64,000 bases of DNA from JAYRSJ01 sp041920215 (lineage in GTDB: Bacteria; Pseudomonadota; Gammaproteobacteria; Burkholderiales; Burkholderiaceae_C): assembly GCA_041920215.1 (NCBI GenBank), contig JAYRSJ010000021.1, forward strand, positions 20,995 through 84,994, written 5' to 3'. The notes beneath the pieces were generated by a model. It was not told the DNA's origin. It saw only the letters and a program-made list of their open reading frames with translations, and made no database searches. This document shows, one piece after another, positions 25,679 to 33,891 of this stretch. Positions within the stretch are counted from its first letter, which is position 1. Each line of letters begins with the position of its first letter. Both the position numbers and the translations under genes were made by a program.

Positions 25679-26884
25679 TCAGCCAAACATCTGCCCGGCC
25701 AGGGCCAGCAGGCCCACCACCCACAGTGGCGAGACGCGCCAATAGACCAGCAGGGCCAGACCGGCCAGCGCCAGCACCAGATCCAGCGGGCCATGGATGG
25801 CACTGCGCAGCACCGGGTCGTAGAGCGCGGCCAGCAGCAGGCCCACCACGCCGGCATTGGTGCCGGCCAGGGCCTGTTGCAGCGCCGGGCGCTGGCGCAG
25901 CCGGTCCCAGAAGGGCAAGGCACCCAGCACCAGCAGGGCTGCCGGCATGAAGATGGCAAGCAGGCATAGCAGTGCCCCCAGCCCGCCGCCCAGCACGCCT
26001 GCGCCGGGGCCCTGCATCAGCGCGCCCAGATAGGCGGCAAAGCTGAACAGCGGCCCCGGCACAGCCTGGGCGGCGCCGTAGCCGGCCAGGAACTCCGCCT
26101 CGCTGAGCACCCCGGTCGGCAGCAACTGCTGCTGCAGCAGCGGCAAGACCACATGGCCGCCGCCGAACACCAGGGCGCCGGCGCGGTAGAAGCCGTCCAG
26201 CATCGCCAGGGTCGGCGACTGCAGGGCCGCCGCCAGCAGCGGCAGGCCCAGCAGCAAGACGCCGGCCAGCGCCAGCAGCGTCGCCCCAAGACGCGCACTG
26301 ACAGGGTAAGGAATATGCGGACTGGGCATGCCGCCGGGCAGGCGCAGCCACAGCCAGCCCGCCAGGCCGCAGCCGGCGATCAGGGCCAGCTGGGTCCAGG
26401 CACCGGGAAAACTCAGACAAGCCAGCGCGGCCGCCAGCGCCAGCAGCCGGCGGCGGCCATCGGGGCAGAGGCTGCGGCCCATGCCCCAGACCGCCTGCGC
26501 CACCACCGCCACAGCGGCCAGCTTGAGCCCCTGCAGCCAGCCGCTGGCCAGCCAGTCGCCATGGCGGGCCAGGCCCAGTGCGAACAGGGTCAGCGCCAGG
26601 GCTGAAGGCAGGGTGAAGCCCAGCCAGGCCGCCAAGGCACCCCATAGCCCGCCGCGCTGCAGGCCTATGGCCATGCCCACCTGGCTGCTGGCCGGGCCGG
26701 GCAGGAACTGGCACAGGGCCACCAGATCGGCATAGCTGCGCTCGTCCAGCCAGGCGCGGCGCTGGACGAACTCGCTGCGGAAGAAGCCCAGATGCGCCAC
26801 CGGCCCACCGAAGGACGTCAGGCCCAGACGCAAAAAGATCCAGAACAACCGCCAGGGGCGGTCGGCCCTGGCGGCTTCAGACAA
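25679..26884 (-). CDS. chrA: ChrA-family chromate (oxyanion) transporter
   Basis: 401-residue long-chain CHR protein with two homologous halves. The N-terminal half carries TSFGGPVAHLGFFRSEFVQRRAWLDERSYADLVALCQFLPGPASSQVGMAIG and the second half GALVFGGGHVVLPLLQQQLL...FLAGYGAAQAVPGPLFSFAAYLG, the diagnostic CHR repeats. Known members export chromate, a sulfate/selenate analogue. It is the third gene of the senB-selD-chrA operon, overlapping the end of selD by 8 bases. That context raises the possibility that it moves a selenium oxyanion, but this is inference. Confidence 0.9.
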   Translation of the reverse strand: MSEAARADRPWRLFWIFLRLGLTSFGGPVAHLGFFRSEFVQRRAWLDERSYADLVALCQFLPGPASSQVGMAIGLQRGGLWGALAAWLGFTLPSALALTLFALGLARHGDWLASGWLQGLKLAAVAVVAQAVWGMGRSLCPDGRRRLLALAAALACLSFPGAWTQLALIAGCGLAGWLWLRLPGGMPSPHIPYPVSARLGATLLALAGVLLLGLPLLAAALQSPTLAMLDGFYRAGALVFGGGHVVLPLLQQQLLPTGVLSEAEFLAGYGAAQAVPGPLFSFAAYLGALMQGPGAGVLGGGLGALLCLLAIFMPAALLVLGALPFWDRLRQRPALQQALAGTNAGVVGLLLAALYDPVLRSAIHGPLDLVLALAGLALLVYWRVSPLWVVGLLALAGQMFG

Positions 26885-27941
26885 GCGTCAGCCCCGGCTG
26901 CTCGGCTGCCCGCACCTCACCCACCACCGCGGCCCGCTCGAAGCCATGGCGGCGGAACACGGCCAGCACCTCGTCCACGCTCGCCGGGCTGCAACTCACC
27001 AGCAAGCCGCCGCTGGTCTGCGGGTCGGTCAGCAAGGCCTGGTCGCTCGCGCTGAAACCAGCCGGCAGCCGCACATCGTGGCCATAGCCGGCCCAGTTGC
27101 GGCCCGAGGCGCCGGTGACCAGGCCGGCGTCGGCCAGCTGACGCACCCCGTCCAGCAGCGGCACGGCCGCCCAGTCGATCGCCACCTCGCAGCGGGCGCC
27201 ACGCGCCAGTTCCAGGCCGTGGCCGGCCAGGCCGAAGCCGGTCACATCGGTGATCGCATGCACGCCGTCCAGGGCCGCCAGGTCCGGCCCCGGCGTGTTG
27301 AGCTGGGTGGTGCAGGCAATCATCTGCGCATAGCCGGCCTCCGTGAGCTGGCCCTTCTTCAGCGCCGCGCTGAGCACGCCCACGCCCAACGGCTTGCCCA
27401 GCACCAGCTTGTCGCCGGGCCGCGCGTCGGCATTGCGCCGCACCCGCTTGGGATGGACCAGGCCCAGCGCCACCAGGCCGTAGATGGCCTCCACCGAATC
27501 GATGGTGTGGCCGCCGGCAATCGGGATGCCGGCCTGGCGGCAGACCGCGGCCCCGCCCTCCAGCACCCGGCCTATCGTCGCGGTGGACAGCACATTGATG
27601 GGCATGCCCACCAGGGCCAGCGCCATGATGGGGCGACCGCCCATCGCGTAGACATCGCTGATCGCGTTGGTGGCGGCGATGCGGCCGAAGTCGAAGGGGT
27701 CGTCGACGATGGGCATGAAGAAGTCCGTCGTCGCGATCAGCGCCTGCTCCTCGTTGAGCTGATAGACGGCCGCATCGTCGGCCGTCTCTATGCCCACCAG
27801 CAACTCCTTGGGGATGGGCATGGCGGTCGTGCTCTTCAGAATCTCCGACAGCAGGCCCGGCGCGATCTTGCAGCCGCAGCCGCCACCATGCGACAGCGAG
27901 GTCAGACGGGGTTCGGCGCTGGTTTGGGGGGCTTGGCTCAT
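26877..27941 (-). CDS. selD: Selenide, water dikinase (selenophosphate synthetase; SenC role)
   Basis: 354-residue enzyme that makes selenophosphate from selenide and ATP. The catalytic region GGGCGCK has Cys22 in the active position (no selenocysteine) and Lys25. The ATP/Mg segments TTDFFMPIVDDPFDFGRIAATNAISDVYAMGG and the C-terminal LLTDPQTSGGLLVS are all conserved. It overlaps the end of senB by 4 bases (ATGA) and the start of chrA by 8 bases, so it is embedded in one operon. In this setting it fills the SenC role, supplying selenophosphate to SenB. No selA, selB or selU gene is in the window. Confidence 0.96.
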   Translation of the reverse strand: MSQAPQTSAEPRLTSLSHGGGCGCKIAPGLLSEILKSTTAMPIPKELLVGIETADDAAVYQLNEEQALIATTDFFMPIVDDPFDFGRIAATNAISDVYAMGGRPIMALALVGMPINVLSTATIGRVLEGGAAVCRQAGIPIAGGHTIDSVEAIYGLVALGLVHPKRVRRNADARPGDKLVLGKPLGVGVLSAALKKGQLTEAGYAQMIACTTQLNTPGPDLAALDGVHAITDVTGFGLAGHGLELARGARCEVAIDWAAVPLLDGVRQLADAGLVTGASGRNWAGYGHDVRLPAGFSASDQALLTDPQTSGGLLVSCSPASVDEVLAVFRRHGFERAAVVGEVRAAEQPGLTLV

Positions 27942-28969
27942 GGTGCTTCCTGGGAACGATGGGATGAATCGGGGGCCAGCATCTGCTGCAGCAGGGCCAG
28001 CAGCGCGGCCGCCTCCGCCTCGGGGGCAAACAGCGGCGCGCGCGCGGCGATCTGCCGCTGCAAAGCCGGCAGCATAGTGGCATCGTCGCGGGCACGTGTG
28101 ATCAGGGCTGCCAGCCCCGCCGCATCGCCCGGTTCAAACAAGCCCGCATAGTCCTCGCCCAGCAGGCCGGTGTTGCCGGGGATGCGCGAGGCCAGCACCG
28201 GCGTGCCGCTGCGCATCGCCTCAATCAGCACATGCGCGCCGCCCTCCATGCGGCTGGGGTGCACCAGCAGATGGGCCGCCTGGATGCGCCGCCGCACCTC
28301 GCCATGGGCCAGGCCGCCCAGCCAGCGGTACTGCGGCAGCTGCGCCTGCAGCGCCCGGGCCGCGGCGCCCAGCGCCGGCTCCAGCGCCGCGCCGATATGG
28401 TCAAAGCGCAGATCCGCCCGCCCGGCCAGCTGGCGCACCGCGGCAAAAAAGCACTGCGGGTCCTTCTCGGCGCGCAGATGGCCGACCATCAGCGCGCGCA
28501 ACCAGCGCCGCGGCTTAGCCGCCAGCGGCCGGCGCGCCGGGCAGGACTGCAGCAGCACCAGGCATTTATGGCGCTGCGCGACCGGCAGCTGGGCACAGCC
28601 CTGCTCGTTGAGCACCAGCAGGCGGTCGGCCAGCTGCAGCGAGCGCTGGGCGGCAGCGTCGCTGGCGATGTCGCGGTAGAGATCGGTGCCCGTCAGCGCC
28701 AGCAGCAGCGGCGAGCGCGGATGGCGCGCCCGCCAGGCCGCCACCGAGGCGGCCGAGCGCCGCGCATGCAGCGCGATCATCAGCGCCGGCTCGGTCGCGC
28801 CGGGGGCCAGGTCTTGCCCAGCTTCTTCCGGCCATTGCGGCAGCAGCCGGACGCGGTAAGCTGGGCTGCGCCGGATCATGCCGGCCCAGCGGCTGGCGGT
28901 CTGCCAGTTGCCGTTGTTGGCCTCGGCCAGGGCCGGCGTGACGATGACAATGGGGGTTCGATGCCGCAC
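27938..28969 (-). CDS. senB: Selenosugar synthase SenB (GT4-like glycosyltransferase)
   Basis: 343 residues of the TIGR04348/SenB glycosyltransferase family. The N-terminal IVIVTPALAEANNGNWQTA segment is diagnostic. The GT4 donor-binding motif HPSRMEGGAHVLIEAMRSGTPVLAS (E-x7-E) lies around 238-263. In the characterised pathway SenB transfers a UDP-sugar residue to selenophosphate, making a selenosugar. The start is GTG at 28969: no ATG is available at the conserved N-terminus. Its first 9 bases overlap the start of divergent senA, and its stop overlaps selD. First gene of the senB-selD-chrA operon. Confidence 0.92.
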   Translation of the reverse strand: MRHRTPIVIVTPALAEANNGNWQTASRWAGMIRRSPAYRVRLLPQWPEEAGQDLAPGATEPALMIALHARRSAASVAAWRARHPRSPLLLALTGTDLYRDIASDAAAQRSLQLADRLLVLNEQGCAQLPVAQRHKCLVLLQSCPARRPLAAKPRRWLRALMVGHLRAEKDPQCFFAAVRQLAGRADLRFDHIGAALEPALGAAARALQAQLPQYRWLGGLAHGEVRRRIQAAHLLVHPSRMEGGAHVLIEAMRSGTPVLASRIPGNTGLLGEDYAGLFEPGDAAGLAALITRARDDATMLPALQRQIAARAPLFAPEAEAAALLALLQQMLAPDSSHRSQEAP

Positions 28970-30208
28970 GCAGCAAGCATAGCCTCAGCCGGTGCGGCGG
29001 CGCGCCAGGGCGGCGCGGCCTGGCTGGGCGACGCGCTGCAACGCAGCCGGGCGGACACGCTGGCGCTGTTCGAGCGCTACCGGGCCGCGCTGGGGCCTGG
29101 TCTTGCCGTGCCGCAGGCGCCGGAATTCAACCCGCCGCTCTGGGAGTTGGGCCATATCGGCTGGTTCCAGGACTTCTGGCTGGCGCGCAACCCGCAGCGC
29201 GGTCGCGGCTGCGATGCCGACCCGGATGCCCCGCGCCTGGCAAGGGGCCGGGCCAATGCCGATGCGCTCTACGACTCCAGCCGGGTGCCCCATGCCAGCC
29301 GCTGGCATCTGCCACTGCCCGATGCCGCGCAGACCTGTGCCGAGCTGGCCGAGCAGCTGGCGCGCACGCTGACCCTGCTGGCCGATGCCGACCCCAGCGA
29401 CGCCGGCCTGTACTTCTTCCGCCTGGCCCTGCTGCACGAGGACATGCACCAGGAGGCCGGCCTCTATATGGCCCAGGGCCTGGGGCTGGACCTCGGCGAC
29501 CTGCCCGGTGCCCAGGCACCGCGGCTGCCGGCACCGCCGGCGCCGCTGCAGCTGCCAGCCGGCCGCTGGCAGCTGGGCCGCAGCGGGCAGGCGGGCGAGG
29601 GCTTTGCCTTCGACAACGAGCTGGGCGTCCATGCACTGGCGCTGGACGCTTGCGAGATCGATGCCCAGGTGCTGCGCTGGGCCGAGTTCCTGCCCTTTGT
29701 CGAGGCCGGAGCCTACCGCGATCCACGCCTGTGGAGCGCAGCCGGCTGGGCGGCGTTGGCCGGGCGGCGGCAGCCACGCTGGCTGCGCCGGGCCGCCGGC
29801 GGCTGGCAGCAATGGCGCCATGGCCACTGGCAAGACCTGGCCCTGGACGAGGCCGCCTGCTGGCTGTCGGCACACGAGGCCCAGGCCTGGTGCCGCTGGG
29901 CCGGCCGCCGCCTGCCCAGCGAGGCCGAGTGGGAGCGCGCCGCGCTGGCCACCGCGCCGGGCGCCTTCCGCTGGGGCGAGGTCTGGGAATGGACGGCCAG
30001 CCCCTTCGCGCCCTACCCCGGCTTCAGACCGCACCCCTACCGTGACTACTCGGCCCCCTGGTTCGACGGCCGGCCGGTGCTGCGCGGCGCCTCCTTCCTG
30101 AGCTCGCCCCGGCTGCGCGACGCGCGCTACCGCAACTACTTCCCGGCCGGGCGCTGCGATGTGCCGGCCGGCTTGCGCAGCTGCGCGGCCGCTCAGCCCT
30201 GGCGCTAG
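28961..30208 (+). CDS. senA: Selenoneine synthase SenA (EgtB-like nonheme iron enzyme)
   Basis: About 415 residues of the EgtB superfamily: an N-terminal DinB_2 iron-binding domain (about 20-170) and a C-terminal FGE-sulfatase domain (about 195-410). Candidate iron ligands are His65 (LWELGHIGW) and His159/His163 (LLHEDMHQE). It lacks the short-segment pattern of the standard EgtB at 48603 and is closer to the selenoneine branch: PPLWELGHIGWFQDFWLARNPQRG and LGRSGQAGEGFAFDNE. In the described pathway it couples hercynine with the SenB selenosugar to give selenoneine. The ATG at 28961 overlaps the senB start; a longer upstream frame is an antisense artefact. egtD lies 16 bases beyond, convergent. 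Confidence 0.92.
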   Translation: MPHAASIASAGAAARQGGAAWLGDALQRSRADTLALFERYRAALGPGLAVPQAPEFNPPLWELGHIGWFQDFWLARNPQRGRGCDADPDAPRLARGRANADALYDSSRVPHASRWHLPLPDAAQTCAELAEQLARTLTLLADADPSDAGLYFFRLALLHEDMHQEAGLYMAQGLGLDLGDLPGAQAPRLPAPPAPLQLPAGRWQLGRSGQAGEGFAFDNELGVHALALDACEIDAQVLRWAEFLPFVEAGAYRDPRLWSAAGWAALAGRRQPRWLRRAAGGWQQWRHGHWQDLALDEAACWLSAHEAQAWCRWAGRRLPSEAEWERAALATAPGAFRWGEVWEWTASPFAPYPGFRPHPYRDYSAPWFDGRPVLRGASFLSSPRLRDARYRNYFPAGRCDVPAGLRSCAAAQPWR

Positions 30209-30224
30209 CTCGAAAATTTTCCGC

Positions 30225-31220
30225 TCAGCGGGCCAGGAATACCGCGAAGCTGCCATCCGGGTCGCACCAGTGCTGGCTGGCGCTGCAGCCGGCCTCGCGC
30301 AGCAGGGCCGCAAAGCTCGCGGTCGTCCATTTGTAGGCGTTCTCGGTATGGATGCACTCGCCGGCCGCAAAGCGGCGCTCGCAGTCCTGGCCGTCCAGAT
30401 GCCAGCGCACCGTCAGCGCCGACCGCGCCTGCAGATGCATCTCCACCCGTGCCTGCCGCGGCTCGAAGCGCGCGCAGTGCTGCCATTGGCGCGGGGCGAA
30501 ATCGGCACCCAGCAGCCGGTTCAGATGGCGCAGCAGATTCAGGTTGAAGGCCGCGGTCAGACCCAGCTCGTCGTCGTAGGCGGCCTGCAGCAGCGCCGCG
30601 TCGCGCAGCAGGTCCACCCCGATCAGCAGGGCGCCGCCCGCCGCCGCCGCGCGGGCCTCACGCAGCAGGCGCAGGGCCTGCTGCGGATCGAAGTTGCCGA
30701 CGCTGGAGCCCGGGTAGAAGACCAGGGCCGGTCCGTCGACCAGGGCCGGCGGCAGGGCCAGCGCGCTGGAGAAGTCCAGGCCCAGGCCCAGCAGCTCGAG
30801 ATCGGGATGGGCGCGCTGCAACCCCTCCAGCGCCTCGCGCACGAAGTCCACCGAGATGTCCACCGCGATATAGCGGCGCGGCCGCAGCGCACCGAACAGG
30901 CGGGCGGCCTTGGCGCAGCTGCCGGCGCCCAGATCGATCAGCGTCGGCGCCGGCCCGGTCAGCAGCAGCGCTGCATCGACGATGGCGCTCCCATGCCGAG
31001 CGAAGATGGCCGCCTCCTTGCGCGTCAGATCGTATTCATCGAGCAGGGTGATCGCGTCGAAGAGCCGGGACCCCAGCGGGTCATAGAAGAACTTGGGCGC
31101 CACCGCGGCGGCCGGGGCCAGCAGGCTGGCGCTGGCTTCGCGGGCCAGTACCCGGTCGTCCAGGCAATGGCGCTGCATGAAGCAGGGGCGCCGCGCAGGC
31201 ACGGGGCTGATCGGGCTCAT
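30225..31220 (-). CDS. egtD: L-histidine N-alpha-trimethyltransferase EgtD
   Basis: About 331 residues. Methylates histidine three times to hercynine, the shared precursor of ergothioneine and selenoneine. The SAM motif LIDLGAGSCAKAARLF, the PKFFYDPLGSRLFDAITLLDEYDLTRKE N-terminal stretch and the DPDGSFAVFLAR C-terminus are characteristic. The start is set at the ATG ending at 31220, after GGGAGGAG; the open frame runs farther upstream without a ribosome site. Convergent with senA (16-base gap) and divergent from the ABC importer (113 bases between the starts). Confidence 0.94.
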   Translation of the reverse strand: MSPISPVPARRPCFMQRHCLDDRVLAREASASLLAPAAAVAPKFFYDPLGSRLFDAITLLDEYDLTRKEAAIFARHGSAIVDAALLLTGPAPTLIDLGAGSCAKAARLFGALRPRRYIAVDISVDFVREALEGLQRAHPDLELLGLGLDFSSALALPPALVDGPALVFYPGSSVGNFDPQQALRLLREARAAAAGGALLIGVDLLRDAALLQAAYDDELGLTAAFNLNLLRHLNRLLGADFAPRQWQHCARFEPRQARVEMHLQARSALTVRWHLDGQDCERRFAAGECIHTENAYKWTTASFAALLREAGCSASQHWCDPDGSFAVFLAR

Positions 31221-31333
31221 CGGACTCCTCCCGCGGGCAGGCCCCGCGCGGACCACTCTAGCAGCGCATTGCCGTTAGAGTTGTGACCCCTGCATGTCTT
31301 TCAACACCCACTGCCTCAATGCGGAGTCCTTCA

Positions 31334-32203
31334 ATGAGCCTTACCCTGCCACGCAAGCGCGCCCTTCTGAAAACCCTGCTGGCTGCCGGCCTGCTGGCCT
31401 GCGGCACGCTGGTCCAGGCGCAGCAGCTGCTGCGTGTTACGGCCATTCCGGATGAGTCGCCCACCGAGCTGGCGCGCAAGGCCGAGCCGCTGATCAAGTA
31501 TCTGGAGGCCAGGCTGGGCCTGAAGGTCGTGTACACGCCGGTGACCGACTATGCCGCCGCGGTCGAGGCCCTGGTCAACAAGAAGGTCGAGCTGGCCTGG
31601 TTCGGCGGCTTCACCTTTGTGCAGGCCCATGTGCGCTCGGGCGGCAAGGTCATCCCGCTGGTGCAGCGCGAGGAGGACGAGCAGTTCCGCTCGGTCTTCA
31701 TCAGCAGCGACCCGGCCATCAAGGGCCTGGCCGATCTGCGCGGCAAGGATGTCAGCTTCGGTTCGCAGAGCTCCACCTCGGGCCATCTGATGCCGCGCAG
31801 CTTTGTGCTGCAGGCCGGGCTGGACCCGGACAAGGACTTCCGCCGCGTCGCCTACAGCGGCGCGCATGACGCCACCATCGCCGCGGTGGCCTCGGGCAAG
31901 GTGCAGGCCGGCGCGCTGAACATCTCAGTGTGGGACAAGTTCGTCGCCGACAAGAAGGTCGACCTCGGCAAGGTGCAGGTCTTCTACACCACCCCGCCCT
32001 ACTACGACTACAACTGGACCGTGCATGCCGACATGCCGGCCGCGCTGCGCGAGAAGCTGAGCCAGGCCTTCTTGCAGCTGAGCCGTGACAGCGCCGAGGG
32101 CAAGCAGATCCTGGATCTGCAGCGGGCCAAGCGCTTCGTGCCCACCCGGGCCGAGAACTACAAGGGCATCGAGGCCGCCGCGCGCAGCGCCGGCCTGCTC
32201 TGA
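31334..32203 (+). CDS. PhnD-like substrate-binding protein, putative selenate/selenium-linked
   Basis: 289 residues with a signal peptide (cleaved near LVQA/QQ, residue 28). The mature part is a type 2 periplasmic binding protein of the phosphonate (PhnD) superfamily: TAIPDESPTELARKAEPLIKYLEARLGL, VELAWFGGFTFVQAH and SFGSQSSTSGHLMPRSFVL. This pattern matches the subfamily annotated in databases as a putative selenate ABC-transporter binding protein, found in selenium-using bacteria. First of four co-directional importer genes. The ligand is inferred from the family and the sen neighbourhood. Confidence 0.82.
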   Translation: MSLTLPRKRALLKTLLAAGLLACGTLVQAQQLLRVTAIPDESPTELARKAEPLIKYLEARLGLKVVYTPVTDYAAAVEALVNKKVELAWFGGFTFVQAHVRSGGKVIPLVQREEDEQFRSVFISSDPAIKGLADLRGKDVSFGSQSSTSGHLMPRSFVLQAGLDPDKDFRRVAYSGAHDATIAAVASGKVQAGALNISVWDKFVADKKVDLGKVQVFYTTPPYYDYNWTVHADMPAALREKLSQAFLQLSRDSAEGKQILDLQRAKRFVPTRAENYKGIEAAARSAGLL

Positions 32204-32209
32204 GCGATT

Positions 32210-33043
32210 GTGCAGATCGAGCTGCAGGCGCTCAGCGTCCGCCATCCGGCGGCTCGGCCCGGCGCGCCGGCGGCGCTGCGCGGGCTGAGCCTGGCCGTCG
32301 CCGCTGGCGAGCAGCTGGCGGTGATCGGCCCCTCGGGTGCCGGCAAGACCAGCCTGCTGCAGGCCGCGGCCTGTGCGCTGCGGCCCAGCGCGGGCCGGCT
32401 GCTGATCGGCGGCGAGGACCCCTGGCAGCTGCGGCGCAGCGCGCTGCAGCGGCTGCGCGGCCAGCTCTTCCTGGCCCCCCAGGTGCCGCCGCTGCCACCG
32501 CGCCAGCGGGTGGTCACCGCGGTGCTGGCCGGCGCGTTGCCGGCGATGAGCCTGCTGCAGAGCCTGCGCTCGCTGATCTACCCGAGCGACATCCCGGCCG
32601 CCTGGGAGGCGCTGGAGCGCTTCGATCTGGGCGACAAGCTGTTCGAGCGGGTGGACCGGCTGTCGGGTGGCGAGCGCCAGCGGGTGGGTCTGGCGCGCGC
32701 GCTGCTGGCACCGGCCCGGCTGTGGCTGGTGGACGAGCCCTTGTCGGCCCTGGACCCCAGCCGCGCCGCCCAGGCCCTGGCGGCGCTGAGCGGCATCGCC
32801 CGCGAGCGCGGCATCACGCTGATCGCCAGCCTGCACCAGGTCGAGATGGCGCTGGCCCAGTTCCCCCGCATCGTCGGGCTGCGCGAGGGGCAGCTGCAGT
32901 TCGATCTGCCGGCCGCCGAGGTCAGCCGCGGGCATCTGCAACGGCTCTATGCCCAGCACGAGCATGAGCTGCTGAATCCGCCCCGGGCCGACGCCGACCC
33001 TACGCCCGGCCCGGCCGGATCGGCGGTGCTGCAGTGCCGCTGA
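32210..33043 (+). CDS. PhnC-like ABC transporter ATP-binding protein
   Basis: 277 residues. ATP-hydrolysing subunit with Walker A GPSGAGKTS (about 42-50), signature LSGGERQRV, Walker B LWLVDEPLSALD and a terminal His switch (ASLHQVE). The start is GTG at 32210, 6 bases after the binding-protein stop; no ATG is available at the right place. Its last 10 bases overlap the first permease gene. Confidence 0.9.
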   Translation: MQIELQALSVRHPAARPGAPAALRGLSLAVAAGEQLAVIGPSGAGKTSLLQAAACALRPSAGRLLIGGEDPWQLRRSALQRLRGQLFLAPQVPPLPPRQRVVTAVLAGALPAMSLLQSLRSLIYPSDIPAAWEALERFDLGDKLFERVDRLSGGERQRVGLARALLAPARLWLVDEPLSALDPSRAAQALAALSGIARERGITLIASLHQVEMALAQFPRIVGLREGQLQFDLPAAEVSRGHLQRLYAQHEHELLNPPRADADPTPGPAGSAVLQCR

Positions 33044-33891
33044 GCCCGCCGCATCCAGCCGTGACGGCACCGCGCCGGGCACCGCTGCGCGATCCGGCCT
33101 GGTTGGCCCGCCTGAGCTGGGCCAGCCTGGCCCTGCTGCTGCTGTGGCCGCTGCTGCAGGCCACCGAGTTCCGGCCCTGGCTGCTGCTGGAGACGCGCAA
33201 TCTGCAGGTGAGCGGCCAGTTCCTCGCCAGCTTCTGGCCGCCGGCGCACAGCGCCGAGTTCCTGGCGCTGATCGCGCGCGAGAGCTGGCGCACGGTGGCG
33301 ATCGCGACCGCCGGGCTGACACTGGCCCTGCTGCTGGCGGTGCCGCTGGCCCTGGCCGCCACCCGCGTGCTCTCGGTCTCGGCGCTGTCGGGCCGCATGG
33401 CGCGCGGCCCCTTCTGGTTGCGCCAGGGCCTGCGCTGGCTGCTGATCGTGCTGCGCAGCGTGCCCGAGCTGATCTGGGCCTTGATCTTTGTGCGGGTGGT
33501 CGGTCTGGGGCCTACGGCCGGCGTGCTGGCGATCGCCTTGAGCTATGGGGGCATGCTCGGCAAGGTCTATGCCGACATCCTGGAGAGCGGCGACAGCCAG
33601 GCCAGCGACAGCCTCTTGCGCAACGGCAGCACGCGCCTGCAGGCCTTTGCCTATGCGCTGCTGCCGGCCAATGCGGCCGAGCTGGCCAGCTACACCGTCT
33701 ACCGCTGGGAATGCGCAATCCGCAGCTCGGTGGTGCTGGGCTTTGTGGGCGCCGGGGGGCTGGGCCAGCAGCTGGACAACTCGATGAAGATGTTCAACGG
33801 CGGCGAGGTGCTGAGCATGCTGGCCGTCTTCGTGGCGCTGGTGGCCCTGGCCGACCGGGTCAGCGCCGCGCTGCGCAAGGCCCTGGGATGA
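33034..33891 (+). CDS. ABC transporter permease 1, PhnE-like
   Basis: 285 residues with about six membrane segments and the binding-protein-dependent permease motif (EAA-like loop GSTRLQAFAYALLPANAAEL near 205-220). The RSVPELIWALIFVRVVGLGPTAGVLAIAL segment is strongly PhnE-like. The start is GTG at 33034, overlapping the ATPase gene by 10 bases. It overlaps permease 2 by 4 bases (ATGA). Confidence 0.88.
   Translation: MPLSPPHPAVTAPRRAPLRDPAWLARLSWASLALLLLWPLLQATEFRPWLLLETRNLQVSGQFLASFWPPAHSAEFLALIARESWRTVAIATAGLTLALLLAVPLALAATRVLSVSALSGRMARGPFWLRQGLRWLLIVLRSVPELIWALIFVRVVGLGPTAGVLAIALSYGGMLGKVYADILESGDSQASDSLLRNGSTRLQAFAYALLPANAAELASYTVYRWECAIRSSVVLGFVGAGGLGQQLDNSMKMFNGGEVLSMLAVFVALVALADRVSAALRKALG

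Noticed and set aside
27790..28077. Possible SECIS element for selenocysteine in selD
   Set aside because: The catalytic position is a Cys codon and no in-frame UGA is present, so no SECIS is needed.
28232..28960. Upstream extension of the senA frame through senB
   Set aside because: It is antisense to senB and lacks similarity to EgtB/SenA; senA begins at 28961.
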